This document shows, piece by piece, positions 16,624 to 26,446 of a DNA stretch of 64,000 bases. The position numbers and the translations under genes were made by a program. Numbering within the stretch: position 1 is the stretch's first letter; each line of letters opens with the position of its first letter. Source of the stretch: an uncultured Clostridia bacterium (GTDB lineage Bacteria > Bacillota > Clostridia > UMGS1810); the NCBI GenBank assembly GCA_934463165.1, contig CAKSJG010000001.1, forward strand, positions 285,551-349,550, written 5' to 3'. The notes under the pieces are model-generated. The model searched no databases, was not told where the DNA came from, and saw only the letters and a list, made by a program, of their open reading frames with translations.

Positions 16624-18099
16624 TCAATCACCCAACAGCATAATTGGAATTACGCCAACTGTCGGCCTGCCATTTGATGTAAGAACTGCAAAAATACGGT
16701 TTTGAGCAAATACGTTTTCGCCGGCGGTTATTTTTATTGAAATTCCATGATATCCTCCCGGCTCCATAATATGACCCATATAACCATTGGGGACAAAAAA
16801 ACTCTTTGGATATTCTGCTGTCCAACCATCAGGCATTATGAGTTGCAGGTTATAATATCTGCAATCATGCATTTTATTTATTAATTTCAGATCAAATGAT
16901 ATTGTTTCTAAAGGAGCAATACATGGTTCACTATCAAACTGAATATGACCCATTCCAATAGTAAAGTCATATGCTTCTGTAGAATATCTTTTCCTTTCGG
17001 TAAGAGTTTTTATGTCATACCATTTATCATATGTCTCATGTTCTGAAAAATCACTCTCACCATCCGTGAGTTTAACACATATTCTATTTGCTTTAAATAC
17101 TGACGGCATTATCTGCATAACTCTTTCAGTAAGTTCTGTACAACTTTTCGGAATATCACCAACCGTGCACCGTGTATCTATTGAATCGCACCATATTTCA
17201 TCACCAATGTGTTCAACCCAATCAGCAGGCAGACACTTTGTTCCATACATTATTCCCATCAATGCACCAAGTGTTGCAGCTGTGCAATCAGTATCATCAC
17301 CGCAATTTAATGCTCGAAGCATTGATTTTTTAAAATCACCTTCACCGTAAAGTAATCCCAATATAACAAAACCCACATTAGCCGGGGCCATAAACCATCC
17401 TAGATCTTTACATATATTAACAAGACCGTTCCTGACAATAACCCAATCTATCCCTTTATCATATTCATTCACTACATATTCAACTGCCTCTGTTACTCTG
17501 CAATCATGCGGTATATATTCAAGAGCCTTGCTAATCAGTTTTTTGTGATCTTTTTCATAAAATGCTATGGATTGCAGTGCAGCTGTAAACATTTCGGCAT
17601 ATGTTCCTTCTCCCATTCCATGGTCAATACTTGAATCCATAAATGCATATCTTACAGCTATTTTTGGAAAGCCCGGCGCTGTGCAAGCCCAAATTTCGGA
17701 GCGAATCCAACCGCCGTTTGAATGCTTGAATTTTTCATTATTAAGCTCACCGCTTGCACCCGGCATAATACCCATACGAAGGTTTGATTTTGCAATATTA
17801 TATTCTGCACAATTCATTGTAATATAACTTATCCAGTATTCAGCTAATGAATTTGCGGTAAGAGACCACGGTCCGACTTGCTCCAAAGCAAGTAAAAATA
17901 CAAGTTGCAAATCCAAATCATCATTGGGAATTATTTTTCCTGCCGGAGTTTTAAATCCTGTTACGTTCAGGATCTCTTTTGTTCCCTCATAAGGAGCTCC
18001 CATTGTACCTCCGATATTCTTACCTATCCAGCATGCATAAATCTTGTCTTTTATTTCATTTGTATTTAATTTAACTATTCTTATTTTGTTGTCTGCCAT
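16624..18099 (-). CDS. ADP-ribosylglycohydrolase (ARH/DraG) family protein
   Basis: Residues 15-320 of this 491-aa protein carry the all-helical ARH fold signs: Gly-Lys-Asn-Ile-Gly-Gly, Asn-Asp-Asp-Leu-Asp-Leu-Gln-Leu (first metal site) and Gly-Asp-Asp-Thr-Asp-Cys-Thr-Ala-Ala (second metal site). The last 160 residues form an extra, probably beta-rich domain. Classical members remove ADP-ribose from proteins. Many members sit in carbohydrate clusters and may act on N- or O-glycosidic bonds of other sugars, and its position between a secreted binding protein and an esterase argues for a role in the pathway (inference). AAGGAG precedes the start. Its codon use looks more A/T-biased than that of its neighbours. 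Confidence 0.82.
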   Translation of the reverse strand: MADNKIRIVKLNTNEIKDKIYACWIGKNIGGTMGAPYEGTKEILNVTGFKTPAGKIIPNDDLDLQLVFLLALEQVGPWSLTANSLAEYWISYITMNCAEYNIAKSNLRMGIMPGASGELNNEKFKHSNGGWIRSEIWACTAPGFPKIAVRYAFMDSSIDHGMGEGTYAEMFTAALQSIAFYEKDHKKLISKALEYIPHDCRVTEAVEYVVNEYDKGIDWVIVRNGLVNICKDLGWFMAPANVGFVILGLLYGEGDFKKSMLRALNCGDDTDCTAATLGALMGIMYGTKCLPADWVEHIGDEIWCDSIDTRCTVGDIPKSCTELTERVMQIMPSVFKANRICVKLTDGESDFSEHETYDKWYDIKTLTERKRYSTEAYDFTIGMGHIQFDSEPCIAPLETISFDLKLINKMHDCRYYNLQLIMPDGWTAEYPKSFFVPNGYMGHIMEPGGYHGISIKITAGENVFAQNRIFAVLTSNGRPTVGVIPIMLLGD

Positions 18100-18111
18100 T
18101 TATGTGTCTCC

Positions 18112-19914
18112 TTAAAGTTTCTTTTCAGATATCAATATATTTTTATTGGTATTTGTATCAGTTATAAAACATTTAATGCGGTTTAAGCCCGTAATATCAA
18201 TAGGCTTTGTTTCATATGCCGTAATACTGTTTGTTTCGATATCATATTTTTGAACGTCTGCCTTTTCAAGCTTTGAATAAACCTTGCCGTCAACTTCCTC
18301 ATCGGAGTAACCGCAAATAATGATTGTTCCCTTATAGGAGTTTTCATCAGATTTGATTATATTTGCAGAAAATACCGCCGTGCCTTCGCCCTCATCAACG
18401 GTTATTTTATCGCCGAAAATTCCGAAGCCGCCGTCATTTGAAGTTCTGAATGAATATTCATAGCTGTGCGGCAAAAAGACGTTTTCGTTTTCATATGATG
18501 AAACCGTATCGGAAATAACAAGCTTGTAGTCGCTGTCTGCACTCATAAGCTCGGCAAAATTCATTTTGACGGATTTGTTATCATCGGCAACGGTGTAATT
18601 AACGTCAAGCTTTTCGTCACTGTTTGCTTTTTGGATATATACCTTATCCTGAATGCCGTCAAGGCTTACGGGAGTTGAAAAAGATATATCTGCCGTTGTT
18701 GTTCCTATAGGCACAACCTCGCTGCCGTCAAGCTTAACGCTGTTTCCTTTGTAGTCAACAGCGCTTACTTCGTCAAGAACGGGCACAACCGTTTCGCCCT
18801 GCTTGATATTCGTAAATACGCTTGCCTTTTTTGTGGAAAGTCTTGATGATATCGTACCGCTAAGACTGCTTTCTTCACTGAACGCAATATTAAGCTTTGC
18901 AGCTTTATCCGTATTGATTTTAAGAATCGCATGACGTCCGTCGCCGCTTTCAACTTCATAATCTACGGCTTCGCCGGTGTAGCTGTCTGTAATTACAAAG
19001 TCGCCGTTCTCCGGTGCACGGTCAAGATATTCCGAGAATGCAAGTTCTGTATAAAACTTTTCATTTAAAGTGTACAAATCGTCAGCAACTAAATTAATTG
19101 ATGAATCATTCCTATAATGCGTCACAAAAATATTATCATACAGACCCTCGTTGACACTCCCGTCTCGTAGCAGAAATGCCATTCCCTTATATCTGTTATA
19201 ATTTGCATCTATACGCGCAGGTTCATTATCCATTCTTGCCAATTTTTCACCATCAATCCATACATCATATATATTTTTATTCAAATCAATTTCAACATCT
19301 ATATGAATCCACTTAAGCGGTTCCACGATTAACTGTGTTTTTCTATTAGCACAGTATGGCATGCCTGAATTACTAACAAGAGCTTCTGATGAATTGTAAG
19401 GAATAGTTAAAATATGTGTCTGTTGTTGTCCAACAGCACCTCTTAAATCCATAACATCATTAAAATTGTAATTTTTCATGATTGTATTGTCATTATAACT
19501 ATTTACGTTTTGCGTATTAAATAACACAAGATCAGCTTTTGTTTTATTATCAGTTTTAGGTATTTTAAAATCATAGCTTATTTTCAACTTGTCGCTTGAT
19601 ATAATTTTTCCAAACGGTATAATATCTTTGATTTGTCCCCGTTGATTATTAATCTTCAATATGTTGTTTGAATCTTCATAATCAGCATGAGCAAACGATT
19701 CAATATTCTCTACCTCAGTTTTATTGTTTACCATATATTTTGATATTACCCAACCGTTAGGCGTGCCGTCAGATTCATAGTCTGAAAAGCTTGATATATA
19801 TATGGTGTCTTCATAGCTCTCATCTGCATATGATAATGCGGACAGCGACAATGCGGCAGTTATTGCCGCTGTCGCCGTAAATATTGAAATTGCTTTTCTT
19901 AATTTATTGTTCAT
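18112..19914 (-). CDS. Secreted LamG-like protein with Ig-like and shared C-terminal domains
   Basis: Translation from Met-Asn-Asn-Lys at 19914 (GGGAGG 6 nt upstream) gives 600 aa with a signal peptide of about 31 residues ending in Ala-Asp-Glu. Residues 40-270 form a concanavalin/LamG-like jelly-roll with Ser-Ser-Phe-Ser-Asp-Tyr at the start and a Trp-Ile-His-Ile-Asp-Val-Glu-Ile strand. Ig-like stretches follow (about 280-490), then a C-terminal module from about 490. Its N-terminal half is clearly paralogous to that of 31175-34711. No catalytic signature is visible, so a carbohydrate-binding or adhesive role is most likely. The C-terminal 146 residues are copied at 13656-14095. The frame extends 32 codons further upstream into the preceding gene but without a ribosome binding site. 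Confidence 0.75.
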   Translation of the reverse strand: MNNKLRKAISIFTATAAITAALSLSALSYADESYEDTIYISSFSDYESDGTPNGWVISKYMVNNKTEVENIESFAHADYEDSNNILKINNQRGQIKDIIPFGKIISSDKLKISYDFKIPKTDNKTKADLVLFNTQNVNSYNDNTIMKNYNFNDVMDLRGAVGQQQTHILTIPYNSSEALVSNSGMPYCANRKTQLIVEPLKWIHIDVEIDLNKNIYDVWIDGEKLARMDNEPARIDANYNRYKGMAFLLRDGSVNEGLYDNIFVTHYRNDSSINLVADDLYTLNEKFYTELAFSEYLDRAPENGDFVITDSYTGEAVDYEVESGDGRHAILKINTDKAAKLNIAFSEESSLSGTISSRLSTKKASVFTNIKQGETVVPVLDEVSAVDYKGNSVKLDGSEVVPIGTTTADISFSTPVSLDGIQDKVYIQKANSDEKLDVNYTVADDNKSVKMNFAELMSADSDYKLVISDTVSSYENENVFLPHSYEYSFRTSNDGGFGIFGDKITVDEGEGTAVFSANIIKSDENSYKGTIIICGYSDEEVDGKVYSKLEKADVQKYDIETNSITAYETKPIDITGLNRIKCFITDTNTNKNILISEKKL

Positions 19915-19934
19915 AATGTTTCCTCCCGATATAA

Positions 19935-22900
19935 TTAATCTACAAGGTTTAAGTATGTAAAGAGTTTTGTGTTTTTCGTAAGTCCGATACCGCTTGCATA
20001 CTCTATCCATCCGCGTCGTCCGTTTCCGTCGTCATCGTTATACAAAACGGAATAGCCTATGCGGTCACCGGCTTTATATGACATATCCTTGCCGAAAATA
20101 ACCTTCCACGGAATTGCAAATTCATAATTTGTGGTTTTATTTGTTTCATCTCTTACAACGGCAACCTCACAGTCGGTTATCTGCCCTACTTTGTCCTGAT
20201 CTTTGTATTGGTCCTTGAATTTATATACCGCCGGGCCGCCTTTCAGGAGTGCTATGCCGATTTCGTTAAAATCGCTTAAGCCTTCGCCCTGGGCTATGTG
20301 CGCATACTCGGGATTATATACACCGAACTGGATGCTGTCGCCTGCCCATAGTCTGCCGACTTCGTTCGGATTGGAGAACACATTGTCGGTTATGGACGCA
20401 TAAAGATAGAGATTATCTTCATCCCATTGCATCATGGTGTAGCCGCTCAGGTCATTAACTCCGGCCCAGTCCGTAATCTGCTTCACGTTTTCGGCAGAAT
20501 CGGATATCATTGCAGTGCCGAGATTCCATTCGCCTTTTTCTATCTTGCCGTCCACATTAATTTTTGTTTTAGCCTTGGGTGCAATTGTGAAATCGAGCTG
20601 CTGATTGAAGTTATATGTGTTTCCGTTATCAAGTATTACGTCATAATCGAGATAATACAGCTGCTTTCGCGATACATCGGGGCAGTTCACCGTAATGCGC
20701 GAGGTTTTGCCTTTAAGGACGTTGCCTATGTCAAAATCATATTCTCCTTTAAGCTCATTCGGTGAGTTGATGCGTATTTTGCCTTTTGCAACGTTTGAAA
20801 GTGATTTGTTCGTTATGTCAAATACCATTTGCCATACGTTATAGTCACTGCCGCCAGGGAATTTGTTTGTAACGGTCGCGTCTATTGCATCCGATACCGT
20901 GAGGCGGACTCTGATATATTCGCTTTTGTTTCCGTTTTCATTCACTGTGCCCGTGATATACATTATTCCTTCGTGACCGGGTGTGAGCGAATATTCAACA
21001 GCTGCTTTGCCGCCCGTAAACGGTTCGTTTTTAAGCGGAACGGCAAAATCGGGCATTTCAATATCTAAGGTTGATCCGTCGGGCGCATTCGGCTTTGTCA
21101 CCTCAAAACGGAATATATCACCTTGAGCTGCCGATACTTCGATGTCGCTGTATTTTGTCTCTACACTTTCACATTCTTTAACGGAGGCGAAATCACCCAT
21201 TATATAAAACGGAGTCTGCGAAACTGTGAAAGTGTATTTTCCGTTTGAGCTTTTCAGTTTTGTTTCATTGCCGTATTGGTCAAAAACGGTAAGCTCCTTG
21301 CAGCCTGCGTCAAATGTTTTTTGAGCTTCGGTATCTTCAAGCCAAATTGCGGCAATGTTTTTGCCGAATTTTTTGCTTTTGAACTGCTCAATCCACATAT
21401 TTTCGTCTGTTTTTTCATAGTTTGAAAACTGTGCATTGCCCAAAACATAGTTCATTCCCGTGAGTGATACATAGCCGTCGTGCGGAACAAATGCCCTTGC
21501 GTTTTTGCGAATCACTCTCGGGTCACCGGCATCTATATTACCAAAGTTATCCTCGCGTTCGCTCGAGGGTCCCAAACGATCAAGGTTGTAAATACATGTC
21601 GGAGCATTGAAGTTAACTCTGTCGGAACGGTTAACAAGGCATTCTCTCACGTTTTTATATGCCTGCTTTTCATCTGTTTCAACATATTGACCGATCGGGT
21701 TACCGAGCTCGGTTATCCATGCAAACATGTTTTTCTTGCCGGATTTTTCTTCCATATAGTCAACATACCAGTTGAGTTTATCGAAAACTTCTTCATCTTC
21801 ATATTTTCTTGTATTGTATGGATGAAACGATACACCGTCCGCGTAATCGGCAATGCCCATGTCAACAATAAGCTCATGGAATCGTTTTGCGGAGCCTTCA
21901 CCGTTTTTTTCAACAGTAGAATATGAATTATAAGGTCCGGCATATGAACCTATAATTACCGGATTTTCAGGGTCAAGCTCGTTTAAGTACTCACGCATAA
22001 GTTTGACATAGTTAAAATACCCCTTTGTTGTTTCTTCAAAATTCTTAAAACCGAAGCTTGCAAGGTTTGGTTCGTTCCACATCTCATATGCAGAAATCAC
22101 ATCTTTACACTCATCAGTGATAAGCTTTATGTATTGATACATATCTTTTTTCAGGTCATCCGGATATCCGTCTGTTTTGGTCAACGCCTCCTGACTTGTG
22201 TTGATGCCATTGATATAGGCTGCCCAATATTTAATTATCATGGCAAGTTTAAGATTTAACCTTTTTGCCTCATCCACAAGCACCTGATTTTTTTCGTTAA
22301 ATTTCGGCGAACCTAATTCACCGAATGCATATCTCTCAAATCCTGCTCTTACACCTACGGAATTTGACTTTTTCACCATTTCCATGAGATCGGTTGCCTG
22401 TTCTTTGGCGTATCTTCCGACATGGGCGTTCCAATACATAAAGTCGTTTGCTATGCCGTCGGGGTCTGTTTTTACTATTGCAAAGTTAAAAGGCTCATAT
22501 TCACATGATATACCCTTTGACGGAATTTCGATCTTTACAATGTAGGTATAAACAGAGCAATAGTCCGTATCTATATTTATATCTTTCTGCAGGGTTTCGT
22601 TTGCCTTTAGGTTTAATGCTTCGCTGCTTTCCCAACGCGTTTTTTGGTTTTGATCAAGAGCTTTGTATGTGATATTAACATCGACATCCTCATCAAAAGT
22701 GTTTGTTATTTTATTTGAAATTGTCTTTTGCTCTTTATACCATTCAAAGGTGTTGCCGCTCTCGTTCGTTTCGGCAATGACCGTCACGGGCTTTGCGGCA
22801 ATATGACGCGTAACCTTGACGGATTTAATGACCGGATTAGCCGGTGAAGCTGTGTATAAATTATTATTAATTGACCTTGCTGCCGTCACGGCGGATAGCC

Positions 22901-23405
22901 AGAAGTCAGCGCCGCCGTTAAGCCTTTCGCCAAAGTAGGCATCATCAAACGTGTATTTAACCGTTTTCCATGAAAGATCATTGCCGACCTCGGTAAGCTC
23001 GCCGCGCGCGGCTTCCGTAACTACGGAATCGTATTGGAGTTCAAAGTAAGCGTTGTTTTCGCTGAAATATGTTATTTCAAAATCAAATACCGATCCGTCG
23101 GACACCTGATAAGCAAAATCATTATCGAAGTTAAAATATACATAGGCGTCTTTGCTGCTTGCATTTGCCGTGAGAGAAAGTCCGCTTACGGCTTTTTTCG
23201 ATTCATATTTAAAGCTGCCCGTGCCGGTTGTGATTTTTGAAAAGCCCGTTTGTGTTATACCGCCGCCGAATTCCGCTTGGGCAATGATTTCCGTATCCGA
23301 AGAAACGGCATCTTTGCTATCTGAGGCAAATGCGGCTCCAGGATATACGGCGGAGAAAGCCAGAAACAAAATCAATAAAAGTGAAGTCAGTTTATTTTTT
23401 GCCAA
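19935..23405 (-). CDS. Large secreted clan GH-A glycoside hydrolase with C-terminal CBM9-like domain
   Basis: The 1156-aa protein starts with TTG (GGGAG 9 nt upstream) and has a signal peptide ending near Ala-Phe-Ala-Ser (residue 28). Order: a beta-jelly-roll (about 40-200), an Ig-like linker (205-310), and a TIM-barrel catalytic domain (about 320-650) with acid/base Glu445 in Trp-Asn-Glu-Pro-Asn and nucleophile Glu566 in Trp-Ile-Thr-Glu-Leu-Gly. Beta-rich modules follow, then from about 975 a CBM9/DOMON-like domain with Gly-Lys-Ile-Glu-Lys-Gly-Glu-Trp, and Trp-Asp-Glu-Asp-Asn-Leu-Tyr-Leu-Tyr. The Asn-Glu-Pro motif places it in clan GH-A; GH39 or a related family is plausible, but I cannot fix the family or substrate. 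It lies 18 nt after a second large GH-A gene, so they are co-transcribed. Confidence 0.8.
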   Translation of the reverse strand: MAKNKLTSLLLILFLAFSAVYPGAAFASDSKDAVSSDTEIIAQAEFGGGITQTGFSKITTGTGSFKYESKKAVSGLSLTANASSKDAYVYFNFDNDFAYQVSDGSVFDFEITYFSENNAYFELQYDSVVTEAARGELTEVGNDLSWKTVKYTFDDAYFGERLNGGADFWLSAVTAARSINNNLYTASPANPVIKSVKVTRHIAAKPVTVIAETNESGNTFEWYKEQKTISNKITNTFDEDVDVNITYKALDQNQKTRWESSEALNLKANETLQKDINIDTDYCSVYTYIVKIEIPSKGISCEYEPFNFAIVKTDPDGIANDFMYWNAHVGRYAKEQATDLMEMVKKSNSVGVRAGFERYAFGELGSPKFNEKNQVLVDEAKRLNLKLAMIIKYWAAYINGINTSQEALTKTDGYPDDLKKDMYQYIKLITDECKDVISAYEMWNEPNLASFGFKNFEETTKGYFNYVKLMREYLNELDPENPVIIGSYAGPYNSYSTVEKNGEGSAKRFHELIVDMGIADYADGVSFHPYNTRKYEDEEVFDKLNWYVDYMEEKSGKKNMFAWITELGNPIGQYVETDEKQAYKNVRECLVNRSDRVNFNAPTCIYNLDRLGPSSEREDNFGNIDAGDPRVIRKNARAFVPHDGYVSLTGMNYVLGNAQFSNYEKTDENMWIEQFKSKKFGKNIAAIWLEDTEAQKTFDAGCKELTVFDQYGNETKLKSSNGKYTFTVSQTPFYIMGDFASVKECESVETKYSDIEVSAAQGDIFRFEVTKPNAPDGSTLDIEMPDFAVPLKNEPFTGGKAAVEYSLTPGHEGIMYITGTVNENGNKSEYIRVRLTVSDAIDATVTNKFPGGSDYNVWQMVFDITNKSLSNVAKGKIRINSPNELKGEYDFDIGNVLKGKTSRITVNCPDVSRKQLYYLDYDVILDNGNTYNFNQQLDFTIAPKAKTKINVDGKIEKGEWNLGTAMISDSAENVKQITDWAGVNDLSGYTMMQWDEDNLYLYASITDNVFSNPNEVGRLWAGDSIQFGVYNPEYAHIAQGEGLSDFNEIGIALLKGGPAVYKFKDQYKDQDKVGQITDCEVAVVRDETNKTTNYEFAIPWKVIFGKDMSYKAGDRIGYSVLYNDDDGNGRRGWIEYASGIGLTKNTKLFTYLNLVD

Positions 23406-23423
23406 TATTTATCGCTCCCTTCA

Positions 23424-26400
23424 TTATTTGATATAAATATTACTGCACAAGGGTTTAACTGTTTTAAATCCGTCCCAAAGGAAAATGCCGACCTTATCGT
23501 ATTCGGTTCCGTCCGGAGCGGAGATTGCCTTTTCAGCATATGAATTTTCAAGCTCGCAGGTTGTAAGATACGTCAGCTCGCCGCCCTTGAAGAAAGAAAT
23601 TATGAGCTTTGCATTTGAATTTGCTTCTGCATCACTGCGCACATCACCTATGACGGAAATATCATCAAGATTTTTAAGGCTGACAGATCCCTCGTCGATT
23701 TTTTGCATGTTTTTAAACAAATTAAGCTCAGCGCCGCTGTGTTTCAGGCTTATCGGAGCTTTGGTTTCGGTTCCGTCAGCTTCTATGATAAAAGCATATG
23801 CCTTGTTTTGCGCGGTGATCGTGCCGCAGTCGAATCTGTAGTATCCGTCATCGGACGATGTGCAGAAATTTGCATAAAGCAAATTCTCACTGCTGATATT
23901 TTTTGAGCTTGAAACATCTCGGTCACTTACCAAAAGGATTACCGTGTCACCCGAATTACCGCCTTTTGTGTTGCCTTCAACGGTGAATTTTGCTTTATTT
24001 TCGTCAACATTTATTATGCTCGCAGTGTTATCCTCGCCGCATACCGCATAAAACGGCTCTGTTGACACGGTGTAGCCGTTTTCGGTTTCAACTGCTGACG
24101 GATCTATCCTATTGCCCAAAAAGTCATAATATGCAATTACTTTTTCGGGGATTTTATAGCTGATTTCTTTGTTATCTTCAATTCCCCAAAGCATATAAAC
24201 CGTTTTTTCGCCGCTTCCGCTGAATTTTGCAACCATTTCGCCCTTTGTGCCGTAGCCGTTGGTTTCTGTTTCATAATCGCCGGTGTAAAGGTCATCCACC
24301 GTGTTGTATGCAAATTCGGCATTCGCGAGGCCCGCCGTCATTTTGTTAAGGTTAGAGACAGCAAGGTACGAAAGCTTTGCCGCATAAGGAGTGGAATACA
24401 GTTCGCTGTGAATAAGACCGTAATTTGATTCCTGTGCATTTGTCACGATATCATCATCTATAAAATCATATATAAAGAGCTTGTCATCATTATTGCGCGT
24501 ATACATAGACGCATACTGACGGATTATGTTTTTCGCCTGCACATAATCATCACCGATACAAGCTGAATTTGCCGGATATTTTGCCGTTGACCAGCCGAAT
24601 TCCGTGTGCCATGCGTTTGCCGTATTCATGCCGTATGTTTTTGCAATATCCGTGACACCCGTCAAATCTCTCTCGCTTATAACCTCGGGATTAACAAGAT
24701 ATGAATACGGATGATATGTGATAACATCAACATCATTAAGCTTGGTATCGGCTTTGCTGCCGTCACCGTTCGGATCGCTCAGATAATCAAGAGCGCCTTT
24801 AACAAAGTTATCGGCACAGTATCTTCCGTTCCAAATATATCTGCTGCCGTCTTTGTCAAATCTTGAATCTATTCCGCAAAGTGACAAAATTCCGATTTCG
24901 GCGCTGTCACCTCTTTTGGCGCGTATGGCGTCTATCATTTTTTCACATATTTTGCCGTATGCTTTTCCCTTGGCTGTGTATACGGATGTTCTTTCATCCT
25001 TGGTATCTCCGGTGTACTTTAACTTTTTTTCATTTTCGTCATAATAAATCGCAATGTTGGGCTCATTGCAAAGCTCAAAATGATTAACGTTTTGCATGTC
25101 GGGTTCACCGAGAAGGTTATTAATAAAAGCCGTAATGCCGTCCAATGCGCCGGAATCGGGCAACCCACTGTTGCTTTTATCTATACATGCTCGCGGATTT
25201 GTCACAGCAATAATAATATAAGGATCCATGCCGTATTCATTGCATATTTTGTAAAAACCTATGTCGCTGTTTCTTAAAGAAGATGTTCCGTCGCTTTTTT
25301 CATACACACCCCAGGTTACTCCTTCGCGGACAAGCCCGAAGCCTGCGTTGCACGCAAGGGTCATGTAATTTTTAAGCGTGCCGGCATCCCAGGTTCCCGT
25401 ATGCATGCCGACACCGAGAGCGTTATTTTTGCCGTCATTGCCGACGCATTTTGAAAACTCGACGCTTGCCGCCGTGTATGTGCGTCCGTTTGAGGTGATG
25501 TCGGCTTCAAGCAAATAAAGACCGAAGTCCGACACATTCAGTGAAAAGCTTTTTACAATGCTTTCACCTTTCTTTACGGTTTCACCCTTTAAAACTTGTT
25601 TGCTTAAGTTCTCTTCCAAAACGGGTTCGCCGCCGGTTGTGTATTTATACACATTAAGGTTAACGCTGAAATCCGTGTCGGATTCCGCATTGTTTGCAAA
25701 CACTACGCTGAATTCGGGCAGGTCTCTGTCATAGAAGATATTGCCCGTTTTGCCCGATTTGATCTGCGCTTTAACCGGGAGCTTATCTTCTCTGTATACC
25801 TTAACGTTTTTGATATACACGCTTTTGGGGCTGTATTCAAATATTGAGCTTTTGGCGGTGCGGATTGTCTCAACGGTAAAGTCATTTAATTTTGAAAAGT
25901 CGACGTTTTCAAGCCTGAAAATATGGGTTTTATATTCACTGCCCGCCTCGTTAATTTTGCTTGCCGCGCTTACTCGGTCTGCAATCGGGCTTGAAAGATC
26001 ACCGGTATCTTCGCAGCATACAAGCTCGGTTGTTTTTGTTTTACCCGATTTATCAGTATATGAAATATTAAAGAAGCCGTAAGAATAATTTAAATATTCC
26101 ACTTCAACATAATAGTCATTATAGCCGCTCGGCACTGTTGTGACATTAAACAAGATATTTGATGTCTGCGCATTTTTAAGTGTTTTCGTGCCGCCTTTAA
26201 CGGTATCGGCAACCTCGATAAACGGGGTGAGCTTCAAGCCGTATTCCGTATGCGTGCCTGATGTTTTGCAAGACATATTTTTGCTTACGTCACCGCTAAC
26301 GGACGCTGAAAATGCATATGAAGCATACACTCCGCCCGATGGCGACGGAGCAATTGCCGCCGTCGCCGTGCCCGAAAAAACCGATGTTAAGCTTAAAACT

Positions 26401-26429
26401 ATAGCTAAAATTAAACTTATCTTTTTCAT
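23424..26429 (-). CDS. Large secreted clan GH-A glycoside hydrolase
   Basis: This 1001-aa protein has a signal peptide of about 24 residues (ending Thr-Ala-Thr-Ala-Ala). It has an N-terminal beta-sandwich (about 30-215), an Ig-like domain (220-325) and a TIM-barrel domain (about 335-690) with Glu456 in Leu-Cys-Asn-Glu-Pro-Asn as acid/base and Glu610 in Trp-His-Thr-Glu-Phe-Gly as nucleophile. Beta-domains follow, and the protein ends in a module whose last strands (Val-Gly-Ile-Phe-Leu-Trp-Asp, then Val-Lys-Pro-Leu) recur in the other secreted proteins here. It resembles GH39-type or GH5-type enzymes; family and substrate are unresolved. GAGG precedes the ATG. The protein has no SLH or sortase anchor of its own. 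Confidence 0.8.
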   Translation of the reverse strand: MKKISLILAIVLSLTSVFSGTATAAIAPSPSGGVYASYAFSASVSGDVSKNMSCKTSGTHTEYGLKLTPFIEVADTVKGGTKTLKNAQTSNILFNVTTVPSGYNDYYVEVEYLNYSYGFFNISYTDKSGKTKTTELVCCEDTGDLSSPIADRVSAASKINEAGSEYKTHIFRLENVDFSKLNDFTVETIRTAKSSIFEYSPKSVYIKNVKVYREDKLPVKAQIKSGKTGNIFYDRDLPEFSVVFANNAESDTDFSVNLNVYKYTTGGEPVLEENLSKQVLKGETVKKGESIVKSFSLNVSDFGLYLLEADITSNGRTYTAASVEFSKCVGNDGKNNALGVGMHTGTWDAGTLKNYMTLACNAGFGLVREGVTWGVYEKSDGTSSLRNSDIGFYKICNEYGMDPYIIIAVTNPRACIDKSNSGLPDSGALDGITAFINNLLGEPDMQNVNHFELCNEPNIAIYYDENEKKLKYTGDTKDERTSVYTAKGKAYGKICEKMIDAIRAKRGDSAEIGILSLCGIDSRFDKDGSRYIWNGRYCADNFVKGALDYLSDPNGDGSKADTKLNDVDVITYHPYSYLVNPEVISERDLTGVTDIAKTYGMNTANAWHTEFGWSTAKYPANSACIGDDYVQAKNIIRQYASMYTRNNDDKLFIYDFIDDDIVTNAQESNYGLIHSELYSTPYAAKLSYLAVSNLNKMTAGLANAEFAYNTVDDLYTGDYETETNGYGTKGEMVAKFSGSGEKTVYMLWGIEDNKEISYKIPEKVIAYYDFLGNRIDPSAVETENGYTVSTEPFYAVCGEDNTASIINVDENKAKFTVEGNTKGGNSGDTVILLVSDRDVSSSKNISSENLLYANFCTSSDDGYYRFDCGTITAQNKAYAFIIEADGTETKAPISLKHSGAELNLFKNMQKIDEGSVSLKNLDDISVIGDVRSDAEANSNAKLIISFFKGGELTYLTTCELENSYAEKAISAPDGTEYDKVGIFLWDGFKTVKPLCSNIYIK

Positions 26430-26446
26430 GTAATTATCCTCATTTA

